Shown here piece after piece: positions 33,332 to 41,522 of a stretch of 64,000 nt of DNA. Position numbers and translations under genes: made by a program. The number at the start of each line of letters is the position of its first letter. The stretch's first letter is position 1. This stretch comes from JACQFK01 sp041482015 (GTDB lineage Bacteria > Planctomycetota > MHYJ01 > JACPRB01). The stretch lies in assembly GCA_041482015.1 (NCBI GenBank), contig JBGPCZ010000004.1:20661-84660 (forward strand), read 5' to 3'. The notes beneath the pieces are model-generated. The model made no database searches and was not told where the DNA came from. It saw only the letters and a list, made by a program, of their open reading frames with translations.

Positions 33332-33883
33332 ATGAGGACCGCTCTCGCGCTCTGCCTGCTGGCCGCGACGCAGGCCGTCGACCTCAAGGTGGGCGACGCC
33401 GCGCCGAAGTTCGAGTCGACCGACGACGCCGGCAAGGCGTGGAAGTCCGACGAGCACGTCGGGAAGAAGATCCTGGTCGTCTACTTCTTCCCAGCCGCCT
33501 TCACCGGCGGCTGAACCAAGCAGGCCTGCGGGTACCGCGACGACATGAAGTCGTTCGCGGACAAGGACGTCGACGTGATCGGCGTCTCGGGCGACACGGT
33601 CAAGACGCAGGAGGCGTTCAAGAAATTCCACAAGCTGACCTTCACGCTCCTCGCCGACGAGAAGGGCGAGGTCGGCAAGGCGTTCGGTGTGCCGGTCAGC
33701 AAGGGCGGCACGGCGAAGGCGAAGGTCGACGACAATGACGAGGAGTTCATCCGCGGCGTGACGCTCAAGCGGTGGACATTCGTCCTGGGCAAGGACGGCA
33801 AGGTCGCCTACAAGAACACCGAGATCAAGACGCCGGCCGAGGACAGCAAGGCCGTGCTCGAGGTCATCGCGAAGCTCAAATGA
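33332..33883 (+). CDS. Exported BCP/PrxQ-like peroxiredoxin, selenoprotein with Sec61 (UGA at 33512)
   Basis: Read through the TGA at 33512-33514, the frame from ATG 33332 (after AAAGGAAG) gives 183 residues. A short signal peptide (MRTALALCLLAATQA) is followed by a peroxiredoxin domain: VGDAAPKFESTDD, then VYFFPAAFTGG-U-TKQAC-GYRDD. In BCP/PrxQ enzymes this is C-T-x-x-A-C, so Sec61 is the peroxidatic residue and Cys66 the resolving one. VDVIGVSGDTVKTQEAFKKFHKL and LKRWTFVLGKDGKVAYK complete the fold. It reduces peroxides in the periplasm. The reading frame, codon use and family alignment all continue without break beyond the UGA. The stop overlaps the transglutaminase start. Confidence 0.92.
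33512..33540 (+). promoter_or_regulatory. UGA codon and SECIS-like hairpin of the peroxiredoxin gene
   Basis: 13 bases after the UGA, GCGG (33528-33531) pairs with CCGC (33535-33538) over the loop GUA, with a G-U pair below. The short stem is weaker than that of selD, but the distance and the GU in the loop agree with bacterial SECIS elements. Confidence 0.5.
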
Positions 33884-34932
33884 AGCCGGCGTTGCTCCCA
33901 CTCCTGGCCCTGGCGCTGGCGTCCTGCGACGGCTCCAGGCCGCCGACGGCGAAGGGCGGCGTTCCGGCCGAGCTGTGCCCGTGCGGCGCGGACCCCAATC
34001 GCGCCCAGATCGTTTCGAAAGAGTTCCTGAAGCCCGGCGACAGCCGCACGTTCTCGATCGAGTACGTCGGCCGCGTGGCAGAGATCCCCGCGGGAACGAA
34101 GAAGGTCCGACTGTGGTTCCCCGTCCCGCAGGACACGAATGTCCAGTCGATCAAGAACTTCACCTTCTCGAAGCCGCCGAAGCTCGGGAACGAGGCGAAG
34201 TACGGGAACAGGATCGCCTATTGGGAGATCGAGAACCCCGCGGGACCGGTCGAGATCACGATGAAGTTCGACGTCACGCGGATCGAGATCAAGACCGACC
34301 TGGCGGCGCTGAAGGACGAGGGACGCGACGAGGTGGGCTCGTTCGACGTCTTCCGCCGGGCCGACCGCCTCGTCCTCGTGGACAGCGGGACGGGGAAGCT
34401 CTCCGATGGCGTCTGCCAGGGGAAGACCTCGACGCTCGACAAGGCGCGGGCGATCTATGACCACGTGGTCTCGAAGATGACCTACGACAAGAACCACGAG
34501 GGCTGGGGGCGGGGCTCGACGAAGCACGCGTGCGAGGTGGGAAAGGGCAACTGCACCGACTTCCACGCCCTTTTCAACTCGCTCTGCCGCTCCCAGGCGA
34601 TCGCGAGCGGATTCGAGATCGGGCTCTACCTCCCTTATGAGCGGAAGTCCGACGAGAAGCCCGGGAGCTACCACTGCTGGGCGCTCTTCCGCCTGCCCGG
34701 GAAGACGTGGGTGCCGGTCGACTGCTCGGAGGCGAGCCGCGCCCCCGCGCGGCGCGACTATTTCTTCGGGAGCCTGACGTCCAACCGCGTGACGCTCTCC
34801 ACGGGCCGCGACCTCACGCTGGCGCCCGAGCAGGAGGGTGCGCCCCTCAACTTCTTCCTCGAGCCCTACGCCGAGGCGGACGGCAGGCCGGTAGTGGCCG
34901 CGAAGACCTGGTCGTTCAAGGACCTGGATTGA
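33880..34932 (+). CDS. Transglutaminase-like lipoprotein
   Basis: 350 residues; ATG overlaps the upstream stop (ATGA). The signal has a lipobox (LALASC, Cys16). An N-terminal beta-sandwich (about 50-170; VRLWFPVPQDTNVQS, VEITMKFDVTR) leads to a transglutaminase/protease-like core with the triad Cys225 (GKGNCTDFHALF), His265 (SYHCWALF) and Asp281 (VPVDCSEA). Bacterial members of this superfamily are mostly predicted peptidases or transferases acting on peptides or cell envelope. Its translational coupling with a selenoperoxiredoxin is unusual. Function beyond the fold is unknown. Confidence 0.85.
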   Translation: MKPALLPLLALALASCDGSRPPTAKGGVPAELCPCGADPNRAQIVSKEFLKPGDSRTFSIEYVGRVAEIPAGTKKVRLWFPVPQDTNVQSIKNFTFSKPPKLGNEAKYGNRIAYWEIENPAGPVEITMKFDVTRIEIKTDLAALKDEGRDEVGSFDVFRRADRLVLVDSGTGKLSDGVCQGKTSTLDKARAIYDHVVSKMTYDKNHEGWGRGSTKHACEVGKGNCTDFHALFNSLCRSQAIASGFEIGLYLPYERKSDEKPGSYHCWALFRLPGKTWVPVDCSEASRAPARRDYFFGSLTSNRVTLSTGRDLTLAPEQEGAPLNFFLEPYAEADGRPVVAAKTWSFKDLD

Positions 34933-34941
34933 CGGGCGCGA

Positions 34942-36102
34942 TCAGACCGCGGTGACCGGCACGCGGTGCCAGCCGTTGTAGAGGTACCCTTTGAAGTTCC
35001 ACGGCGCCGCCTCGGGCTGCGTGACGCCGCGCGAATCCGTGGCGCGCACCGCGAGGGTCCGCGCGCCCTTCGCCACCCCGACCTCCGCCTCCCAGAGACG
35101 CCACGTCCAGGGCGCGTCCTTCCCCTCGAGCGACGCGTCCGTCCATGTCGCGCCGCCGTCCGCCGTGACCTGCACCTTCGAGAGCGGGGCGGGGGAAAGC
35201 GCGTAGCCGCGGACCTTCACCTTCCCCTCCGCGACCTCCGCGCCCGCGCGCGGGCTGCAGATGGCCGAGCTGATCGCGTACTCGAGGATCGGCTCCTTCT
35301 CCTCCCATTTCACGGTCTCCGCCGTGACCTCCGGCGGGAAGAGCTTGTAGTCGCGCGCCGAGTAGGGGTTGTCGCTCGTCCGGTCGCTCACGACGATCCG
35401 GCCCAGCCACTTCACGCTCCGCGCGCCGACGTAGCCGGGCACGATCGTCCGGGCCGGCGCGCCGTGCTCCGCCGCGAGCGGCCGGCCGTTCATCTCCACC
35501 GCGACCAGCGTCTCCGCCCGCATCGCCTTCTCGAGGGGGATCGCCGCGCCGAACCGGGACTTCTTCCCCGCGAACATCGGCTCGTCGAGGCCCTCGAACC
35601 AGGCGAAGCGCGCGCCGTTCTTCACGCCGGCGCGGAAGAGGAGCTCCGCGAGGCGCGGGCCGCGCCACTCCGCGTTCCCGATCGCGCCCGCGTCCCACTG
35701 GACCCCCGCGATCGGCTTCGTCTTCGCGTGCTCGATCCGGCGGTTCCCCGCGCACTGGAGCGTCGCCGCGACGGTCGAGCTCCCGAACTCGCCCTTCAGC
35801 CGATCGAGCGGGATCGAAAGCGGCCGCTCGACCATCCCTTCCACCGAGAGGCTCCAGTGGGCCGGGTCGACGACCGGGACCGGCCCGTGCGAGCGGACGT
35901 AGAAGTGCGGAAGCGGCGTGATCCAGGAGGTCGACAAGTGCTCGAGGGCGGGCTCCGCGTTGAACGGAGTCTCCATCCGGGTCAGGAGCTCCTTCGCGCC
36001 GTCCGCCTCCCGCGCCGGGATCGAACAGCCGGGGAATCCCAGCAGCGCCAGCACGCCGCCCGCACCGGCCGCCTTGAGGATCTCCCGCCGGGTCGGTCTC
36101 AT
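34942..36102 (-). CDS. Sulfite-oxidase-like molybdopterin oxidoreductase, exported
   Basis: 386 residues. Tat-type N-terminus (TRREILKAAGAGGVLALLG) that also has a lipobox-like Cys26. The molybdopterin domain (about 60-260) has the Mo-ligating Cys117 in VAATLQCAGNRR, then WDAGAIGNAEWRGPRLAELL and LVAVEMNGRPLAAEHGAPARTIVPGYVGARSVKWL. A C-terminal dimerisation domain (about 275-385) includes VRGYALSPAPLSKVQVTADGGATW. This is the SorA/sulfite:acceptor oxidoreductase class. Physiological substrate may be sulfite or another oxyanion. The cupredoxin-like gene 6 bases upstream may encode its electron acceptor. Confidence 0.88.
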   Translation of the reverse strand: MRPTRREILKAAGAGGVLALLGFPGCSIPAREADGAKELLTRMETPFNAEPALEHLSTSWITPLPHFYVRSHGPVPVVDPAHWSLSVEGMVERPLSIPLDRLKGEFGSSTVAATLQCAGNRRIEHAKTKPIAGVQWDAGAIGNAEWRGPRLAELLFRAGVKNGARFAWFEGLDEPMFAGKKSRFGAAIPLEKAMRAETLVAVEMNGRPLAAEHGAPARTIVPGYVGARSVKWLGRIVVSDRTSDNPYSARDYKLFPPEVTAETVKWEEKEPILEYAISSAICSPRAGAEVAEGKVKVRGYALSPAPLSKVQVTADGGATWTDASLEGKDAPWTWRLWEAEVGVAKGARTLAVRATDSRGVTQPEAAPWNFKGYLYNGWHRVPVTAV

Positions 36103-36108
36103 GGAGTT

Positions 36109-36849
36109 CTACTGCTGTTTGTCCTGGTAGACGAACTCGACCTTCTTCGACTCGCCGGCCGCAACCTTGACCGTCATCGTCGCCGTGTCCGCCGCGAACC
36201 GCGGGGACTCGTGCTTCACCGAAAGCTCGTACTCGCCGGGCGGAAGGCCCTTGATGGTGAACGACCCGTCCTCCCGGGTGACCGCGAAGTAGGGATGATC
36301 CAGGACGTGGACGTAACCCAGCATCCACGGATGGAGGACGCACCGGAGATCGACCTTGAACTCGGGCTTCTCGAAGACCTTCTCGAGCTTGCCGCCCTTG
36401 ACCGACATGCCCTCGTTGAACGGCTTGTTCTTGAACGGATTGCAGAGCACATTGTGGAGGGTCGCGTCGCTGTTGCGGATCTCCAGCGTCTGCCCGACCA
36501 TCAGCGCGACCACGTGGGGGGTGTAGGTGCAGCCGACCTGGTCGATGACGACGGGCGTCTTGGGCGCCTCGAACGTCATTCCCTCGAGCCCCTTGGAGAC
36601 GTAGACCAGCACGTTGGTGAACGTGTCATCGTCGCCGTTCTTCCCGAAGACCCATTTCTCCTCGAGCGGCGCCTTGCCCGCGCACGCCTCCTTGCAGAAG
36701 GCCTGGGCGAGCATGCCCTCGTTGGGCTTGCGCTCGGGCTTCGGCCCCTTGAATTTCACGACCCCGGTGACCGTGCCGGTTTCCTTGCTCTCCTGGGCGG
36801 AGGCCGGAAGCACCACCAGCAAGGTCGCCAGGATCCGGAAGGACTTCAT
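36109..36849 (-). CDS. Exported cupredoxin-like copper protein with Cna-B-type tail
   Basis: 246 residues from ATG 36849. Signal peptide (FRILATLLVVLPASAQ). The central domain has the type 1 copper ligand pattern: His132 (DATLHNVLC) and Cys170, His173, Met176 (LRCVLHPWMLGYVHV). A C-terminal carboxypeptidase-regulatory-like beta domain (about 186-240; YFAVTREDGSFTIKGLPPGEYEL) follows. This combination is seen in methylamine-utilisation-type and nitrous/denitrification-associated proteins. It may carry electrons between periplasmic oxidoreductases. It sits 6 bases upstream of the sulfite-oxidase-like gene, strongly suggesting a functional pair. Confidence 0.85.
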   Translation of the reverse strand: MKSFRILATLLVVLPASAQESKETGTVTGVVKFKGPKPERKPNEGMLAQAFCKEACAGKAPLEEKWVFGKNGDDDTFTNVLVYVSKGLEGMTFEAPKTPVVIDQVGCTYTPHVVALMVGQTLEIRNSDATLHNVLCNPFKNKPFNEGMSVKGGKLEKVFEKPEFKVDLRCVLHPWMLGYVHVLDHPYFAVTREDGSFTIKGLPPGEYELSVKHESPRFAADTATMTVKVAAGESKKVEFVYQDKQQ

Positions 36850-36888
36850 CACTCTATCTCCACCGATCACCCGGTCTCCCATGGAACG

Positions 36889-36921
36889 ACGGCGGGCCGG
36901 AGAGGTTCTCCGGCCCGCCGT
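36889..36921 (-). terminator. 15-bp perfect hairpin between PQQ-type dehydrogenase and cupredoxin genes
   Basis: ACGGCGGGCCGGAGA pairs perfectly with TCTCCGGCCCGCCGT around a 3-base loop, 18 bases after the dehydrogenase stop. No T-tract follows on the minus strand, so it may attenuate rather than end transcription, or protect the upstream mRNA 3' end. Confidence 0.6.
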
Positions 36922-36939
36922 CCTAGAAGGCGAGTCGAC

Positions 36940-38340
36940 CTACTTGCCCGGGGGCGGGGTCTTCGCCCCGGCCGGCACCTTGTCCGCCGAGACGATCTTC
37001 CAGACCGAGCCCGGCTTGATGTCGGGGATGAACGGGCCGTACTGGCTGGTCATGCTGGTGGCGTAGACGTTGCCCTGCTCGTCCTCGCCGCCGGAGGAGA
37101 AGTGGAGCCCCGTGTGGAGGAGCGTCTCCATCTGCCACTTGCCGGCGCCGTCGCGCTTCAGGCCCCAGAAGCGGCCGCTGCCCCAGTCGCCCACGAAGTA
37201 GGTGCCGTCGAGGGACGGGCACTCGCTCCCGCGGTAGACGCCCATGCCGATGACGCAGATGCCATCCTTCTCGTGGTTGTACTCCGCGACCGGCAGGACG
37301 CCGATGACGGGCCACTTCTCGCCCGAGGTCTCCTTCTCGATCGGGAACGGGTGGACGCCGCACATCCAGTTCCAGCCGTAGTTCTCGCCGCCCTTCGAGG
37401 AAGCGGGCTGGAAGTTGATCTCCTCCCAGATGTTCTGGCCGATGTCGGCGATGTAGAGATCGCCCGTCTTCCGGTCGAACGAGAAGGTCCAGGGGTTCCG
37501 GATGCCGTACGCCCAGATCTCAGGCTTGGAGCGCTGCTTGATCTTCGAGAAATCCAGCTCGCTCTTGCCGAACAGCACCATGAGCTTGGGATCGGCGTAG
37601 CCGACGAACGGGTTGGTCGCGGGCACCTTGTAGGGGACGCTCTTGTCGCTCACGTCGATCCGGAGCATCTTGCCCATCCAGGTCGAGAGGTCGGGGCCGA
37701 CGTCGAGGACGTCGCCCTCCCACCCGCCGTCGCCAACGCCGACGTAGAGATAGCCGTCGGGCCCGAACTTCACCTTGCCGCCGTGGTGGTTGCAGTACGG
37801 AAAGTCGATCCGCATGACCGGGCGCGCGGAGGCCATGTCGACCTTGTTGGGGTCGCCCGCCGCGACCTTGTACTCGACGATCATCGTCGAGCCGTTGAAC
37901 CACATGTCCGCGTAGCTGATGTACAGGAGCCCGTTCGACTTGAAGTTCGGGTGGAACTCCACGCAATAAAGCCCGCACTCCAGGAACTGCCAGCCGACGT
38001 TCGAGCGGTTGTCGTAGAACGGCTCGTCCAGGACCTTGCCGTTCTTGATGATCCGGATGACGCCGGGCCGCTCGCACACGAAGAGCCGGCCCGTGCCGTC
38101 CTTCGGACTCGCGATGTCGATCGGGTCGATGAAGCCGCCTGCGACCTCGACCAGCTGGACCTTCAGGTCGCCCGGCAGCTTGCCGCCCGGCCGCGCAACC
38201 TCGAGCTTCTGGGGATCGATCGCGGACATCATCCTCGGCGCGTCCTTGGGATTGGCCGGCGCCGGCTTCTCGGGCGCGACGGTGCATCCGAGCGCCGCCG
38301 CGAAGGCGAGCGAGGCGAGAAGGCTGCGAGCGTGACTCAT
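36940..38340 (-). CDS. PQQ-type sugar dehydrogenase (glucose/sorbosone dehydrogenase) lipoprotein
   Basis: 466 residues. A lipoprotein signal (LLASLAFAAALGC, Cys19) leads to the six-bladed soluble glucose dehydrogenase/sorbosone dehydrogenase propeller (GSDH): GGFIDPIDIASPKDGTGRLFVCERPG, VIRIIKNGKVL, YCNHHGGKVKFGPDGYLYVGVGDGG, KPEIWAYGIRNPWTFSFDRKTGDLYIADIGQN and GENYGWN. The His-Gly-Gly and Arg-Asn-Pro motifs line the cofactor pocket in the family. It would oxidise an aldose or similar substrate in the periplasm. Substrate unknown, and no PQQ synthesis genes are seen in the window. Confidence 0.88.
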   Translation of the reverse strand: MSHARSLLASLAFAAALGCTVAPEKPAPANPKDAPRMMSAIDPQKLEVARPGGKLPGDLKVQLVEVAGGFIDPIDIASPKDGTGRLFVCERPGVIRIIKNGKVLDEPFYDNRSNVGWQFLECGLYCVEFHPNFKSNGLLYISYADMWFNGSTMIVEYKVAAGDPNKVDMASARPVMRIDFPYCNHHGGKVKFGPDGYLYVGVGDGGWEGDVLDVGPDLSTWMGKMLRIDVSDKSVPYKVPATNPFVGYADPKLMVLFGKSELDFSKIKQRSKPEIWAYGIRNPWTFSFDRKTGDLYIADIGQNIWEEINFQPASSKGGENYGWNWMCGVHPFPIEKETSGEKWPVIGVLPVAEYNHEKDGICVIGMGVYRGSECPSLDGTYFVGDWGSGRFWGLKRDGAGKWQMETLLHTGLHFSSGGEDEQGNVYATSMTSQYGPFIPDIKPGSVWKIVSADKVPAGAKTPPPGK

Positions 38341-38504
38341 GACCAGTTCCTCCCTACGGTTACGTGGAGATCCGCTCTCAAGAGTGGACCCGGAGGGTAT
38401 CAGTCCCCGGTCCCGGGTGTCAAGAAAAGCGGCCCACCCCCGAATTGTTAAGAGGGGTCCTTTTCACTTACCCCCGTCTTCGCTTTCGGGTAAGGTTATT
38501 GTCC

Positions 38505-41500
38505 ATGGGCGTCAGCCGCCGGGATTTCCTTAAGCTCTCCGCGGCGGGCGCGTTCGTCACGCCCTTCGGGTTCGATCTCACCCCCGCCCTCGCCGAGGCG
38601 AAGAAGTTCAAGATCGCCCGCACCACCGAGACCCGCTCGATCTGCCCCTACTGCTCCGTCTCGTGCGGCGTCATCGTCCACACGCGGGGCGAGGGAAAGA
38701 ACACCCAGCGGCAGATCGTCCACATCGAGGGCGACCCGGATCACCCCGTCAACCTGGGCACGCTCTGCCCCAAGGGCGCCACGCTCAAGCACTACGTCGA
38801 CAACGACCGGCGCCTCGACCGCGTGCGCCACCGCGCCCCCGGCGCGAGCGACTGGACCTTCATCTCGTGGGACAAGGCGATCGACATGATCGCCCAGCGG
38901 ATCAAGAAGACCCGCGACGCGGACTTCATCGCGAAAGACAGGGACGGCCGCACCGTCAACCGCCTCGACTCGATCGCCGCCATCGGCGGCTGCACCGACA
39001 CGAACGAGTTCAACTGGCTCTTCCAGAAAGTCGCGCGGGCCTGGAGCATCGCCCACCTGGAGCAGCAGTCGCGGATATGACACGGTCCCACGGTGGCCAG
39101 TCTGGCCCCCACCTTCGGACGCGGCTCGATGACGAACGGATGGACCGACATCCGGAACACCGATGTCGTCCTCTGCATGGGCGGCAACCCCGCCGAGAAT
39201 CACCCGTGCGGGTTCAAATGGGCGATCGAGGCCAAGAAGAAGCGGGGCGCGAAGATCGTCTGCATCGACCCGCGCTACAACCGCACGGCCGCCGTCTCGG
39301 ACTGCTTCGTCCAGATCCGCTCGGGGAGCGACATCGCGTTCCTGGGCGGACTCATCCGCCAGGCGATCGAGGACAAGCTCTTTCACGAGGAGTACGTCAA
39401 GCTCCACACGAACGCTCTCTTCCTCCTGGAGCCCGGGTCGGAGCTCGGGACCGACGGGCTCTTCGGTGGATTCGATTCCGAGGCGAAGAAGTACGACAAG
39501 TCGAAATGGAAATACCAGCTCGATGAAAAGGGGCTCGCGAAGCGGACGGCCTCGCTCGACGATCCCGCCTGCGTCTTCCAGCACCTGAAGCGCCACTACT
39601 CCCGCTACACGCCGGAGGTCGTCGCCGATATCGCCGGCTGCACGAAGGAGGATTTCCTCAAGGCCGCGGCGATCATCAACTCGACCGGCACGGCCAGCCG
39701 AGCGGGGACGATCATGTACGCGCTCGGCTGGACGCAGCACTCCACGAGCGTCCAGATCATCCGCGCCGCGGCGATCCTCCAGCTCCTCCTCGGCAACATC
39801 GGCCGCGCGGGCGGCGGCGTGAACGCGCTCCGCGGCCACGCGAACATCCAGGGGGGCACCGACCACGGGGTCGCGTACCACGCGCTCCCGGGCTACATGG
39901 CGATCCCGCGGGCCACCGACCTGGACGTCGCGACGTACCTCAAGCGGATCACGCCGGAGTCGCTCTCGGCCACGTCGATGAATTACTGGGCCAACGCGCC
40001 GAAGTTCTTCGTCTCGCTCATGAAGTCGATGTACGGCGGCGCCGCCACCGAGAAGAACGAGTGGGGCTTCCACTGGCTCCCCAAGATCGATCCCGCCGTG
40101 AACTACTCGTGGGTCTACATCTTCGACAAGATGTACAAGGGCGAGATCAAGGGGTTCATCGACTTCGGCATGAACCCCGTCGCGAACGGCCCCAACACCG
40201 AGAAGATCATCGCCGCGCTTTCGAAGCTCGACTGGATGGTGATCGCGGAGGCGTTCGAGACGGAGACCGCCTCCTTCTGGACCGTCGCCAAGGAGTCCCC
40301 GAAGACGGAAGTCTTCATGCTCCCGGCCGCGATCTTCGCCGAGAAGGACGGCTCGTTCACCAACTCGTCGCGCTGGGCGCAGTGGAAGCACAAGGCGACG
40401 GAGCCCCCCGGCGAGGCGAGGACCGACCAGGAGATCCTCGCGCGGATCTTCGTCCGGGTCCGCGAGCTCTACGAGAAGGAGAGCGGGGCGTTCCCCGACG
40501 CGATCCGCGCGCTCGACTGGTCGTACAAGAACCCCTACGCCCCGTCGCTCGAGGAGATCGCGAAGGAGATCAACGGCCGGGATCTCGCGACCGGGAAGCA
40601 GCTCAACGCGTTCAGCGAACTCAAGGCCGACGGCACGACCGCGAGCGGCAACTGGCTCTACTGCGGGAGCTTCACCGAGGCCGGCAACATGATGGCCCGG
40701 CGCGACCCGCGCGACCCGTCGGGCCTCGGACGGCACGAGAACTGGGCATGGAACTGGCCGATGAACCGTCGCGTCCTCTACAACCGGGCGGGCGCGGACG
40801 CCCAGGGAAAACCCTGGGACCCGACGCGATCGGGCATCACGTGGGACGGGTCGAAGTGGATCGGCGACGTGCCCGACCTCAAGGCGGACAGCAAGCCCGA
40901 GGACGGGCTCGGCGCGTTCATCATGCTTCCCGAGGGCGTGGCCAAGCTATGGGCCCCGGACTTTGCCGACGGCCCCTTCCCCGAGCACTACGAGCCGATG
41001 GAGCACCCGACCGAGGAGAACCCACTCCACAAGCAGACGACGAGCCCCGTCGCGCCCGTCTTCAAGAGCGACATGGACCGGCTCGGAACCCCCAAGGAGG
41101 GCTACGACATCGTCGCGACGACCTTCCGGCTCACCGAGCACTTCCACTACTGGACGAAGCACGTGGCGCCGGCCGCGATGCTGCAGTCGGAGTTCTTCGT
41201 GGAGATCCCCGAGGGCCTGGCCCTGGAGAGAGGGATCCAGAACGAGAACCGCGTGCGCCTCTCGACGCCGCGGGGGTCCATCGAAGGGCGCGCGCTCGTG
41301 ACGAAGCGCATCCACGGAATGAAGGTCGCCGGGAAGACCGTGTGGCAGGTCGCGATCCCGATCCACTGGGGCTTCCAGGGGCGGACCGAGAAGGGGAACG
41401 CCGCGGTCAAGGGCGGCCGCGGCCCCATGGCAAACCTGCTGACGGCGAGCGTCGTCGACCCGAACTCGTTCACGCCCGAGTACAAGACCTTCCTCGTGAA

Positions 41501-41522
41501 ACTGGAGAAGGTCTCGTCATGA
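38505..41522 (+). CDS. fdnG: Formate dehydrogenase catalytic subunit, selenoprotein with Sec192 (UGA at 39078)
   Basis: Read through TGA 39078-39080, the frame from ATG 38505 encodes 1005 residues (FdnG about 1015). Tat signal SRRDFLKLSAAGAFV; N-terminal 4Fe-4S site CPYCSVSCGV...LCPKG; then LEQQSRI-U-HGPTVASLAPTFGRG, where Sec192 corresponds to FdnG Sec196 followed by the invariant His-Gly. NTDVVLCMGGNPAENHPCGFKW and the bis-MGD-binding domains follow, ending with a domain typical of FDH-N/FDH-O. It oxidises formate to CO2 on the periplasmic side and passes electrons to the fused subunit encoded next. UGA-as-stop would give a useless 191-residue fragment. Last bases overlap the next start (ATGA). 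Confidence 0.95.
39078..39113 (+). promoter_or_regulatory. UGA codon and SECIS-like hairpin of formate dehydrogenase
   Basis: After UGACACGG, as in E. coli fdhF, GGTGG+CC (39092-39098) pairs with GG and, after a CCC bulge, CCACC (to 39113), closing the loop AGUCU. The position and apical GU match the fdhF SECIS closely. Confidence 0.75.

Noticed and set aside
34966..38451. A 1161-codon open frame on the plus strand opposite three minus-strand genes
   Set aside because: It runs antisense through three clear genes (sulfite-oxidase-like, cupredoxin, PQQ-type) and their intergenic hairpin, with no recognisable motif.
38440..38475. Possible fourth copy of the TGTTAA palindrome upstream of formate dehydrogenase
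   Set aside because: It has TTGTTAAG and CACTTA but the arms do not pair and the shared loop is missing.
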